Shown in pieces: positions 1 through 7,586 of a stretch of 38,528 bases of DNA. The notes under the pieces are model-generated. The model saw only the letters and a list, made by a program, of their open reading frames with translations, searched no databases and was not told where the DNA came from. The position numbers were made by a program, and so were the translations under genes. The stretch covers positions 1-38,528 of the forward strand of contig SIAF01000005.1 in NCBI GenBank assembly GCA_009691905.1, given 5' to 3'. The first letter of the stretch is position 1. The number at the start of each line of letters is the position of its first letter. This DNA comes from Planctomycetaceae bacterium (GTDB lineage: Bacteria > Planctomycetota > Planctomycetia > Planctomycetales > Planctomycetaceae).

Positions 1-240
1 ATGCTTTTTGGTCTAGACAACGGGGTCCACCCCAACGCCCGGCTATTCCATGCCGCCCTCCGGGCTGAAATATGCATCGTCTGAAGTGATCTCGTAACAA
101 AGTACCGCATCTGTCGGGGCCGATCGAGCGGCGTTTCGTACAGCGATTGGACCTCATACGAACTTGTGAAACAGATCCGTTAGCAGCAATCCGGCGGAGT
201 TTTTGTTTGCGCCTGCGATGGTGCCGGGTAGAATCGGGGC
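1..240. other. Left-edge stretch without a supported gene
   Basis: No convincing coding region is seen in these 240 bases. A 27-codon reading frame starts at base 1 on the plus strand, but it has no visible ribosome binding site inside the window and resembles no family I know. The segment around 35-70 is a GC-rich, partly self-complementary stretch and may be the end of a dispersed repeat that continues outside the window. The start of the small gene at 241 follows directly. Confidence 0.4.
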
Positions 241-534
241 ATGGACGATGAACCAACGGCAATACGGTTAGTGAAATTGTTCCTGCCAGTTGGATGCTTG
301 GGAGTGCTGGCTTCTCCGATTGCCGTGTTACTTTGGCTGAACGCCGACTGGGTGCCAAATTCAGTCGCCTCTCGTCTCCCGAATGCGACGAAAGTCGAAG
401 TTCGTGAACTTCTCGGCAGTCCGAATAGTGCTGATGATCGAACATGGCGTTTCAGTCGTCGTACGAGATTTGCAGAGTTTCAGGTCCACTTTTCGGATGA
501 TGAACGAGTAAAAGATTTCAACTACGATCGGTAA
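241..534 (+). CDS. Small membrane-anchored hypothetical protein
   Basis: This 97-residue protein has one hydrophobic segment near the N-terminus (about residues 12-33, with the run LFLPVGCLGVLASPIAVLLW), followed by a short soluble part. The part after the helix (LPNATKVEVRELLGSPNSAD, then alternating charged and aromatic residues) has the general look of the small lipoprotein/BamE-like fold, where a short helix is followed by a beta hairpin, but I cannot assign it to that family. The ATG at 241 is the only good start. It stands alone, with a hairpin repeat about 80 bases downstream. It is probably a real gene because composition and hydrophobic layout are protein-like, but the function is unknown. 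Confidence 0.55.
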   Translation: MDDEPTAIRLVKLFLPVGCLGVLASPIAVLLWLNADWVPNSVASRLPNATKVEVRELLGSPNSADDRTWRFSRRTRFAEFQVHFSDDERVKDFNYDR

Positions 535-614
535 GCAATTGTCGCCAGCGTTGCATGCCCGATCCCGCGACGTCAATACAAATGACGACAATTTGTGTGG
601 GGCGATCTTGTTAT

Positions 615-653
615 CGGTTCATTCGCTCGAACGGACTAAGAGTCCGTTCTACG
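615..653 (+). repeat. REP-like hairpin, copy A of a 39-bp inverted pair
   Basis: A 39-base sequence that recurs exactly, in reverse orientation, at 8903-8941. It contains a perfect internal stem GAACGGACT / AGTCCGTTC with loop AAG (630-650). It lies between the small gene ending at 534 and the secreted protein starting at 755. It has no open frame of interest and looks like a dispersed extragenic palindrome. Confidence 0.85.
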
Positions 654-754
654 GCAGCGCTGCGTTGTGATCCGCTCCGCCCGGTGATTACACTCAAGGT
701 CTAAGCCGCGCTCGTCCCATTCCGCGGCGTACCTCTGTGTCGGGGGCACTTGAA

Positions 755-1480
755 ATGCCGATTGCTTCGCGATCCCTCACGCTGACCCTCTGCGGGGCTT
801 TGGCGCTGGCGTGTGCCTGTTTGGCCCATTCGCCCGGGCCGCTGTTCAGCCAGGACAAATCGAAGCCGGCCAAAAAGGTCATCAAACCGGGCAAGAACAA
901 GCCCCTCGCCAATACCAAAACGCTGGACGTGAAGTCCGAACAGGTTCAGGCGGCATTCATCAAAGAGACTGACGATCTGGCGACGCAGTACATCGATGCC
1001 GGGCAGTTCGACAAAGCCAAGGCGCTGCTCCAGGGGCTATTGGCAATGAATCCGAAATTGGCTGCGGTGAAAGAGAAATTGAAACAGATCGACGAAAGCA
1101 TTCTGGGGGCGAATGAATATGAGGTCGAAGTCATTTCGTCACACGGCTGGGAATCGTCGGGGGTCAATGTCTTCGAGAATCGGCCGCTGCGGCTGCATGC
1201 CGAGGGGAGCTACCGCTTTGATGTCGGGACGCCGATCGGCGCCGCAGGGTTCCCTGACAAGGACCCGCTCAAAGATCTGGTCGCCGGAATTCCCTGCGGG
1301 GCACTGATGGGGGTGATCGTGGTGAACGGCAAGCCTGGCAAGCCATTTCTGATTGGCGAGGGGGTCGATTTCACTCCGAAGGAATCGGGCCTTCTGGCGC
1401 TACGCGTCAATTCACCCGCCGGCAACAAGAACAACGGCAAACTGAAAGTCTCGATCAGCGGGTGGGTCAAATCGCCGTGA
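755..1480 (+). CDS. Secreted protein with TPR-like segment and LecA-like beta-sandwich domain
   Basis: This 241-residue protein begins with a clear signal peptide (basic start, hydrophobic core LTLTLCGALALACACLAH, about residues 1-27). A Lys/Pro-rich linker follows, then one helical TPR-like hairpin (about residues 65-110, with AGQFDKAKALLQGLLAMNP). The C-terminal half has the pattern SSHGWESSGVNVFENRPLRL ... GVDFTPKESGLLALRVNSP. That is the jelly-roll pattern of PA-I-type galactophilic lectins and related carbohydrate-binding domains, so a periplasmic or surface glycan-binding role is plausible. The ATG at 755 is preferred over the in-frame GTG at 737 because the signal peptide then starts correctly. 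The 3' end overlaps the next gene, which suggests co-transcription. The lectin assignment is from pattern only. Confidence 0.75.
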   Translation: MPIASRSLTLTLCGALALACACLAHSPGPLFSQDKSKPAKKVIKPGKNKPLANTKTLDVKSEQVQAAFIKETDDLATQYIDAGQFDKAKALLQGLLAMNPKLAAVKEKLKQIDESILGANEYEVEVISSHGWESSGVNVFENRPLRLHAEGSYRFDVGTPIGAAGFPDKDPLKDLVAGIPCGALMGVIVVNGKPGKPFLIGEGVDFTPKESGLLALRVNSPAGNKNNGKLKVSISGWVKSP

Positions 1481-2511
1481 CGGCAATTTCCCATTCAGTC
1501 CGCCTCGCCCCGCTGGGAATCGGTGTCGTGGGGTTGGGACACGCGGGAACGTATCACATCGAGCGGATCGGGCTGCGCGACGATTGCCAAGTCGTCGCCG
1601 CATTCGACGACTGCCCCGATGCCGCCCGTCAGGCGGCTGGATTGGTGCCCCGCGTTGCGACCAGTCGGGTCGAACTGCTCGATGACCCGTCGATCGAGCT
1701 GATCGTGCTGGCGACCCCCCCGGCCAGCCATGCCGCACTCGCGATCGAAGCCCTGGCGGCCCGCAAACACGTCCTGGTCGAAACGCCGCTGTGTCTGGGC
1801 ACGGTCGAAGCCGATGCCATTCTTGCGGCGGCGGCGCGGGCCGACCGGTCGGTCATCGTGGCGCAAACCCGCCGCTGGGAAAACGACTTTTACCTGGCGC
1901 GGCAATGCGTGGAACGGGGGATCTTCGGGCCACTCGAGACCATCAAGCACGTCAGTTGGCAATACGGCATCCCCAGCCGGCGTCCGGCGGGGCCTGGGCC
2001 GCAGTTAGCCGCGCATCGCTGGCGGGACGACCACTCGACCGGCGGCGGTGTTTTGTGGGAATTCGGCGTTCACGACTTCGATCAACTTTTACAACTGGCG
2101 GGCGAGCCGGCTCAAAGTGTGTTTGTCGAGCCCTGCGCCGGCTCGGGAACGGCGGGAATCATGGAGGGGTTTCTGGCGGTGGTGCGGTTTCCATCGGGGG
2201 TGCGAGCGCACATTGAGGTCAACCGCTCGGCGCCGGTCTCGATGCAGACCGGCTGGATCGTCGTCGGGCGGTTGGGAACTTATTCCGCAGGGACTCAGTT
2301 CACGGTGCACCCCGACGGCGAAGTGGTCGACGTCCCTTTGCCGCCGGCATTCTGCGACCCCGACGAATTCTATGCCGCGGTCGTCCGCCACGTTCGCGAA
2401 GGCGCCCCCAACCCGATCCCGGCCGGGGAAGCACGGCAGACGATCGCCGTCATTGAAGCGGCCTTGAGTTCGGCGCGCTGCGGCCAGGCGATGCCGGTCA
2501 CCCAAACGTAA
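1477..2511 (+). CDS. Gfo/Idh/MocA family NAD(P)-dependent oxidoreductase
   Basis: This protein of about 344 residues has the Rossmann dinucleotide-binding start LGIGVVGLGHAGTYHIERIG, then the family's conserved strand-turn IVLATPPASHAALAIEALAA and the ARKHVLVETPLCLG segment, which aligns with the usual EKP motif but has ETP instead. The C-terminal half (STGGGVLWEFGVHDFDQLLQ) carries the GG..x..GxHxxD motif that lines the substrate site. Such enzymes oxidise or epimerise sugars and inositols with NAD(P). Substrate cannot be deduced. A GTG at 1477 overlaps the previous stop codon (GTGA); an in-frame GTG at 1462 is an alternative. No gene downstream is clearly in the same operon. The Lys of the classical EKP motif, often catalytic, is replaced by Thr, which is worth noting. 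Confidence 0.9.
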   Translation: MTAISHSVRLAPLGIGVVGLGHAGTYHIERIGLRDDCQVVAAFDDCPDAARQAAGLVPRVATSRVELLDDPSIELIVLATPPASHAALAIEALAARKHVLVETPLCLGTVEADAILAAAARADRSVIVAQTRRWENDFYLARQCVERGIFGPLETIKHVSWQYGIPSRRPAGPGPQLAAHRWRDDHSTGGGVLWEFGVHDFDQLLQLAGEPAQSVFVEPCAGSGTAGIMEGFLAVVRFPSGVRAHIEVNRSAPVSMQTGWIVVGRLGTYSAGTQFTVHPDGEVVDVPLPPAFCDPDEFYAAVVRHVREGAPNPIPAGEARQTIAVIEAALSSARCGQAMPVTQT

Positions 2512-2560
2512 GGCACGGCGTGACTTGCGTGCGGATGCCAATCGAGGTCTGCGACCCCTG

Positions 2561-2658
2561 GCAGCCTGTTAAAAATGAGTCCGGCTTTGCCGAAAGACAT
2601 CAGATTTCCAAGTATTTATCTCTTCGCGTCGAAGGCAGTTTCCATTTTCACAGGCTGC
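2561..2658. repeat. Inverted-repeat element after the oxidoreductase gene
   Basis: The outer ends GCAGCCTGT (2561-2569) and ACAGGCTGC (2650-2658) are perfect inverted repeats, and the pairing continues imperfectly through the A/T-rich bases inside (AAAAAT against ATTTT). The spacer is about 65 bases and has no coding character. It begins about 50 bases after the stop at 2511. It is likely a small dispersed repeat and may form a long stem in the transcript. Confidence 0.6.
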
Positions 2659-2754
2659 TAGGTTTTGCCCCCCCGGATCGGTTAGACTGACGAGCCGGTG
2701 GTCGTCGATTCTTTCCTGTCAACCGGTTCCCGTCCTGTTTGCGGAGTCATTTGC

Positions 2755-3099
2755 ATGTCCCTCGATCACGACATCCTGCAGGTCTACCAGAGCGGTGAGT
2801 TGACGGTCGTAGGCTTCGGAGGCCGCGAGATTCTCGACCAAATCGACCTGACTCGCTGCCGATCAGAGATTGTCGCCCTCGTCGAAAAGAATCAGTGCAA
2901 AACGCTGGCGTTCGACCTGGCCGGCGTCAAGTTGATTCCCAGCGGCATGCTCGGTCTGTTGGCATCGCTCCGCCGGATGAACGTCGAAGTGCATCTGTAC
3001 AATCCCTCGTCCGACGTGGCCGAAGTTCTGCAAGTGACGCGGCTCACCGACGTCATGCCTATTCACTACATCGACGTCGATACACAACCGGAAGGTTGA
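2755..3099 (+). CDS. STAS-domain protein (anti-sigma-factor-antagonist-like)
   Basis: This 114-residue protein fits a single STAS domain. It has the first strand LTVVGFGGREI, the helix-strand core CKTLAFDLAGVKLIPSGMLG, and the following amphipathic helix LLASLRRMNVEVHLYNPSSDVAEVLQ. In SpoIIAA-like proteins the residue after the D of the D-S-S/T-G motif is phosphorylated by an anti-sigma kinase; here the equivalent segment is KLIPSGMLG, so Ser at about residue 66 is the candidate phosphosite. The ATG at 2755 is preferred over a GTG at 2698, since the domain starts right after it. No kinase or phosphatase partner lies beside it. It may work in a partner-switching signal system encoded elsewhere. 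Confidence 0.8.
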   Translation: MSLDHDILQVYQSGELTVVGFGGREILDQIDLTRCRSEIVALVEKNQCKTLAFDLAGVKLIPSGMLGLLASLRRMNVEVHLYNPSSDVAEVLQVTRLTDVMPIHYIDVDTQPEG

Positions 3100-3443
3100 G
3101 TTGCCCGAATTGCATCGCCTGTGCTGATTGCACCGTGCCGCATAGCCTGTGCTAATTGCACCGTGCCGCATAGCACGGGGGGCACTTGCGAAAGATTCGG
3201 TGTCATCGGCAAACCAGCGGCAGGATCGATCCCGCCCGACTGTCGCGCCGATAAATGGGATGTTTGACGAAACATCCTCTTGCATCTGCCTGAAGCGTGC
3301 GTCAAAATCGAGGCAGCAAATGGCTCAGCCTGGTCGCAGGCGATGCCGGGTTTTGAGCATCGCGGTGGTTCCGTCTCGATAATCCGCAGGTAGTGATTGT
3401 CCCGAGTTTTCGGTCGGCGCGTTTTTCCCGGAGTCTGGCACGC
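3100..3443. other. Gene-free stretch of 344 bases with tandem repeats and a hairpin
   Basis: Between the STAS gene and the HTH gene there is no supported gene. It holds two tandem 28-base units starting 18 bases after the STAS stop (3118-3173) and a perfect hairpin GGATGTTT-GACG-AAACATCC at 3258-3277. The remainder, up to the ATG at 3444, presumably contains the promoter of the HTH gene, but I cannot point to convincing -35/-10 boxes. Confidence 0.6.
3118..3173 (+). repeat. Two tandem 28-base direct repeats
   Basis: The unit starting CCTGTGCTGATTGCACC at 3118-3145 is followed directly by a second copy at 3146-3173 with one difference (G to A in the ninth base). A partial further match (CACGGGG...) follows. 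There are only two full units with no spacer, so this is not a CRISPR array. Confidence 0.85.
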
Positions 3444-4973
3444 ATGTCGAAGAAATACCTGACCATCGAAGAAGCCGCCAGCGCCATCGGCGTCAGCACG
3501 AGCGAACTGAATCGTCTTCGCGAGAAGGGCACGATCCGGGCCTTTGCCGACCGGGGCACGTGGAAGTTCAAAGAAGAAGACGTCGATGCGCTGGCCCGTA
3601 GTCGGCAGGCCGATTCGAACCCCGACGTGCCACTGCAGAAATTCGACGGCGGAAAAGACGATTCGGGTGCCGACCTCGTGTTCAGCGACGACGATGCTCT
3701 GGGCGACCAGCCGACGATCATCGGCAAAGCCTCGGACGAAGACAGCGGCTCCGACAGCGACGTCCGGCTGATTTTCGACGACGCGATGCACGTCCCGCAG
3801 GCCAAGGCCGGCGAGTCGCCCGACGATTCCGACAGCGATGTCAAACTGGCCGGCGCGGCGGGCTCGTCGGTGATCGGCGGATCGGACAGCGACGTCAAAC
3901 TGGTCACCGAAGGTGCGCCGACCGACGTGAGTGGAAGCGACAGCGACGTACGTCTGGTTTCCAGCGATTCGTCGGGCGAAGTCCAGTTGGCGGGGGGATC
4001 CGGTTCGGACGTTGAGTCGGGCGTCTCGGGAGGCAGCGATGTGATTCCTGGCGGCATCAAGCCCTCGGAATCGGGAATCTCTCTGGCCGGCGAGAAGGGT
4101 TCGGTCCTCGACGACGATGACGATAGCGGAATTTCGCTGGCCGAAGGCAGCGGTCTGGCGCTGGCGGGCGACAGTGGCATCTCGCTCGAACAGCCCAACG
4201 ACAGTGGGATTTCGCTGGCGGAAGAAAGCTCGATCGTGCTCTCCGACGACAGCGGGATTTCGCTGGCAGAGGACAGCGGGATTTCGCTGGCCGGTGAAGC
4301 CCCGGTGGTCAAAGGCAAAGGGGGCAAATCCAAGGGCAAACCTAAAAAAGGTTCCAAGTCGCCGTCCGATTCCGACGATTTGACGGGAACCATTCCCTTG
4401 ATGGATGAAGCGTCTGCCGAAAGCGACGACATTCTCGATACGCAGATGGAAGTTCCCCTGCTTGATGACAGCGGGGATGATTCGAGCGTGATCGGCGGTT
4501 CGGGGGGCTCGACCAGCGTCATCACCCTTGATGAAGACGAAGACCAGGACGAATATGCCGTCACCTCGATCAAAAACAAGAAAGCCGCGGCCGCCGACGT
4601 TGACGACGAAGTCTTCGACGAAGATGCCGTCCTCGAGGACGACGACGAAGCGCTCGACGTGGCCGACGACCTGATCGGAGAAGACGACGAACTCAGCGAA
4701 GACGTTTTCGGCTCCGAGGACGAAGATTTCGCAAGCGACGTCGAGTCGGGCGAAAGCAGCAGCGAACTGCCGATCAGCCCCCGGGGCGTCGTCGCCCTCG
4801 CCGAACAGGACTGGGGCGTCGGCACGTTCGCCGGGCTCACGATTTCGACGGTGCTGATGCTCGTTTGCGGCACCGTGATGTTCGATCTGGTCCGCAACAT
4901 GTGGTACACCTCGGCCGCCAAGCAAAACCCCCTCTCGAGCTTCATTCTCGACAGCCTCAAGGGGATGATGTAG
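3444..4973 (+). CDS. HTH-domain protein with acidic repeats and a C-terminal membrane helix
   Basis: This 509-residue protein starts with an excisionase/MerR-type helix-turn-helix (residues about 4-52: YLTIEEAASAIGVSTSELNR, then GTWKFKEEDVDALARSR). A very acidic, Ser/Gly-rich region of about 390 residues follows. It holds two repeated motifs: SDSDV(K/R)L (residues about 103, 129, 147, 165) and DSGISLA (about 208-283, six or seven copies). A Lys-rich patch lies at 290-305. One hydrophobic helix (about 460-482) sits near the C-terminus. The layout is a cytoplasmic DNA-binding head joined by a flexible acidic linker to the inner membrane. The ATG at 3444 is chosen because the HTH begins there; an in-frame ATT/ATG run upstream has no such support. 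The gene overlaps the convergent EamA gene by 17 bases. Function is unknown. Confidence 0.85.
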   Translation: MSKKYLTIEEAASAIGVSTSELNRLREKGTIRAFADRGTWKFKEEDVDALARSRQADSNPDVPLQKFDGGKDDSGADLVFSDDDALGDQPTIIGKASDEDSGSDSDVRLIFDDAMHVPQAKAGESPDDSDSDVKLAGAAGSSVIGGSDSDVKLVTEGAPTDVSGSDSDVRLVSSDSSGEVQLAGGSGSDVESGVSGGSDVIPGGIKPSESGISLAGEKGSVLDDDDDSGISLAEGSGLALAGDSGISLEQPNDSGISLAEESSIVLSDDSGISLAEDSGISLAGEAPVVKGKGGKSKGKPKKGSKSPSDSDDLTGTIPLMDEASAESDDILDTQMEVPLLDDSGDDSSVIGGSGGSTSVITLDEDEDQDEYAVTSIKNKKAAAADVDDEVFDEDAVLEDDDEALDVADDLIGEDDELSEDVFGSEDEDFASDVESGESSSELPISPRGVVALAEQDWGVGTFAGLTISTVLMLVCGTVMFDLVRNMWYTSAAKQNPLSSFILDSLKGMM

Positions 4974-5838
4974 TCGGGCGGCGGGCCGCTCCATATTGGA
5001 CCAGTGTCACCATCGCCACGAGGCCCGCCAGCGCTGCCAGTTGCAGCGAGGTGACCGGTTCGTGGTCGATCCAGGCCCACAAGAGGGCGCCGACGGGGAC
5101 TAGATTCGTGACCATGCCGGCAAACAGCGGCCCTTCGTCATGAATCAGTTTGTTGAACAGCACCGTCGTCAGTCCGGTCCCGACAACCCCCAGCACGGCC
5201 AGTGACAACCACCCCAACCAGAGTTCGGCCGACGACCGCCCGACCGGGCCAGCGGTCGCCACGACCAGGGGCAGCAAGATCGCACACGCGGCGGCGAGGG
5301 ATGCCAGCGTCAATTCCAGAGGGGGCACGTGCCGCAGCGAGCGCCTGACGACCGTATTCGTCACCGCATAACTCAGCGGCACCGTCATCGCCAGGAGCAG
5401 GTCGCGCAGCGGGATTTGCCGATTCGAGCCATCGAGCATCAGCAATCCCAGACAGATCAGGGCTCCGACGACCCCCGTCAACTGCCGCGGCGTAGGATAG
5501 ATCCCCAGGAGGGGCACCGACGCGACAATGGTCAACAGCGGCGTGAAGCTGACGGTCATGCCGACGAACGCGCTGCCGTGCTGCGCCACCAGTCGCGGTT
5601 GAATGGAAAACGGCCAGGCAAAACCGCAAACCACCACCAGGAATAGCGGGGCCGCATCGCTCCATTTCCAGGCGACCGTTTGCGAACGCCAGCACCACAA
5701 CCCAAGCAGAACGGCCGCCCCGCCCAGAACCCGTCCGAAACCGACCGAGACGGGCGAGAAACAGACGACCGCCTTCTTCATAAGAATGAAGCTGCTGCCC
5801 CACACGGCGCAGATCAGAGCGAACAAAACGTAGGGCAT
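4957..5838 (-). CDS. EamA-family (DMT superfamily) transporter
   Basis: This 293-residue protein is almost entirely hydrophobic, with about ten membrane helices in two halves, as in EamA/RhaT transporters. The first half opens with the family signature YVLFALICAVWGSSFILMKK, and the second half repeats it (PLSYAVTNTVVRRSLRHVPP; LAVLGVVGTGLTTVLFNKLI). These proteins export small metabolites; the substrate is not predictable. Its ATG shares the A of the upstream WD40 gene's TAA stop (TAATG), so translation is probably coupled to that gene, making it the last gene of the DUF1549-DUF1501-WD40 operon. Its 3' end overlaps the convergent HTH gene. Confidence 0.9.
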   Translation of the reverse strand: MPYVLFALICAVWGSSFILMKKAVVCFSPVSVGFGRVLGGAAVLLGLWCWRSQTVAWKWSDAAPLFLVVVCGFAWPFSIQPRLVAQHGSAFVGMTVSFTPLLTIVASVPLLGIYPTPRQLTGVVGALICLGLLMLDGSNRQIPLRDLLLAMTVPLSYAVTNTVVRRSLRHVPPLELTLASLAAACAILLPLVVATAGPVGRSSAELWLGWLSLAVLGVVGTGLTTVLFNKLIHDEGPLFAGMVTNLVPVGALLWAWIDHEPVTSLQLAALAGLVAMVTLVQYGAARRPTTSSP

Positions 5839-7586
5839 TACTTGGTCGCGGGCGGTGCCGACACTTGCACCGCCTCGAATTTGGGCGACAGATCGTAGAT
5901 GCGCAAGGTCTTGTCGAACAGCGCGACCGCCAGCCGCAGTCCGTCGGGGTGCAGGTCGAGATCGTAGGCAACGCTGGGCAGCCCGATGGCTTGAAACGAC
6001 TTCTCGTCGTCGAGTTTCCAGAACCACATTCCCCCGGCGCCACCGCCGCCGGCGCCGACCAGAAAATCTCCCGCCGGCGAAAAACGGACGCCGTAGATGC
6101 TTCCCTGAAACGCATCTTTGGGCTTCATGACCTTGAGTTGTTTGCCCGACTCCCAATCGAACAGCACCACGCACGGGGTGCCGATCCCGGCAAAGGCGTT
6201 CGAGACGTCGGTGATTCCCGCGGCTGCCAGATGTGTGCCGTCGGCGCTGAAAGCGAAGCTGCGAACGCCGCCGACGTCGGCCTTGAAGCCGGTGTCGTAT
6301 TTCCACAGAACTTTGCCGTCGAGTTCGCGGGTTTCGGTCCAGGGACCGACGGCCCACTGCTTGATGACACCCAGCAGATCGCCCGAGACCAGCGCCGTTC
6401 CCGACGGATGAAAGGCCACGTTGTAAACGTGTCGCGTGTGACCGGCCAGTTCTTTCACCAGCGTGCCGTCGGTCGCCGACCAGACTTTGACCAGATGATC
6501 GTTGCCGGCCGTGGCGACGAGCGTCCCGTCGGGGCTGACCGTCACGGCACGGATGTATCCCTTGTGCGCGTCGATTGTTCGCACCGCCGACAATGCCGAG
6601 TCGGCCGCAGTCCACCAGGTGAGCTTCCCTTCATGTCCGCCTGTGAGAACTGTCCCCGCCGGTCCCGGAAGACAGGCCATCGCCCCCAGCCAGCTCTTGT
6701 GAACTTGCGAGTGGATGCCGCTGGTCGTAAACAAGTCCCAGCGATGGAAGGCATTATCCTCGGCTCCCGCAAAGAGACCATCGCCGTTCGCGTCGAATCG
6801 GCAGGCCAACAGCGGGCGGTCGTGCGTGATGGTTTGCACCAGACGCGTCGCGGCGGGATCGGGCAGCGGCGGCGTTTTTTCGAACGCCGTGAGTCGCTCG
6901 CCCGAAAGCGTCAGAAACGGCTGCACGTCGGCGAGGGCCTTGTCGGCAGCCGCTTTGGCTTCGGTCGCCGGCTTGACGGCAGTCTCGACCTCAGCCGGCT
7001 TCTTGTCGATAGCGACCTTGTTGCTTTCGGCCTGCTTTCTGGCGTCGATCGCGTCGGCCAGTTGTTTAGTCGCCGCCTCGACGACTTTGGCAGCGGCATC
7101 GACGCCGGCGTTCGCGGCCGTCAGCGCCGCCTGATCCCCCTGTTTCTCGATCGCAGTTTTCTTGAGAACTTCGAGCGAATCGGCAACCGCTTTGGCGGCG
7201 CCGGCTTTCGCCTGTTCGGCGGCGGTTACGGCTGATGCCGCATCGGCCAGTGCCTTGTCGCCGACCGCCTGAGCGGCCTTGGCGTCGGCGACCCCCTTGT
7301 TCGCAGAATCGAGTGCGGCCGCGGCGACGGCGGCCGTCTCGCCCAGCCGTTTGACTTGCTCGGTCCAGCGGGCGAGGTCGTGCCGGGCAAATTTCAATGC
7401 GACGCTTTCGCCCGCCGCCTGAGTCACAGCCGCCTGAGGCGCTGCCGCGTCGTCAGAATGCAGCGGGCGCGAAACCGCCAGCGTCGCGGCAAACGCCACG
7501 AGACACAGGGCCGTCCCGCGGGCCGTCCTACGCCTGGCGGCGACACACGGGCCGGTTGCGACTGTAAGCTGCACTTGGTAATTCAC
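5838..7586 (-). CDS. Exported WD40 beta-propeller protein with an Ala-rich coiled coil
   Basis: This 582-residue protein has an N-terminal basic then hydrophobic signal (TARGTALCLVAFAATLAVSR, about residues 22-41). An Ala/Lys/Glu-rich region (about 60-225) follows that should form a long coiled coil. Then come seven WD40-type blades (about 245-570), for example HKGYIRAVTVSPDGTLVATA and HTRHVYNVAFHPSGTALVSG, enough for a full propeller. A scaffold role at or outside the inner membrane is likely. The start is a GTG that overlaps the stop of the DUF1501 gene (GTGA), and its stop overlaps the EamA start, so all three are probably translated together. WD40 proteins next to DUF1549/DUF1501 genes are common in planctomycetes; their role is not known. 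Confidence 0.9.
   Translation of the reverse strand: MNYQVQLTVATGPCVAARRRTARGTALCLVAFAATLAVSRPLHSDDAAAPQAAVTQAAGESVALKFARHDLARWTEQVKRLGETAAVAAAALDSANKGVADAKAAQAVGDKALADAASAVTAAEQAKAGAAKAVADSLEVLKKTAIEKQGDQAALTAANAGVDAAAKVVEAATKQLADAIDARKQAESNKVAIDKKPAEVETAVKPATEAKAAADKALADVQPFLTLSGERLTAFEKTPPLPDPAATRLVQTITHDRPLLACRFDANGDGLFAGAEDNAFHRWDLFTTSGIHSQVHKSWLGAMACLPGPAGTVLTGGHEGKLTWWTAADSALSAVRTIDAHKGYIRAVTVSPDGTLVATAGNDHLVKVWSATDGTLVKELAGHTRHVYNVAFHPSGTALVSGDLLGVIKQWAVGPWTETRELDGKVLWKYDTGFKADVGGVRSFAFSADGTHLAAAGITDVSNAFAGIGTPCVVLFDWESGKQLKVMKPKDAFQGSIYGVRFSPAGDFLVGAGGGGAGGMWFWKLDDEKSFQAIGLPSVAYDLDLHPDGLRLAVALFDKTLRIYDLSPKFEAVQVSAPPATK

Noticed and set aside
3118-3173. CRISPR array
   Set aside because: There are only two directly adjacent repeats with no spacers and no Cas genes.
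3066-5080. Very long open frames (about 640 and 590 codons) on the minus strand opposite the HTH gene
   Set aside because: They arise because the acidic Ser/Asp/Gly repeats use few codons, so the opposite strand lacks stops. The plus-strand protein has a real HTH domain and a membrane helix; the antisense proteins are low complexity with no domain.
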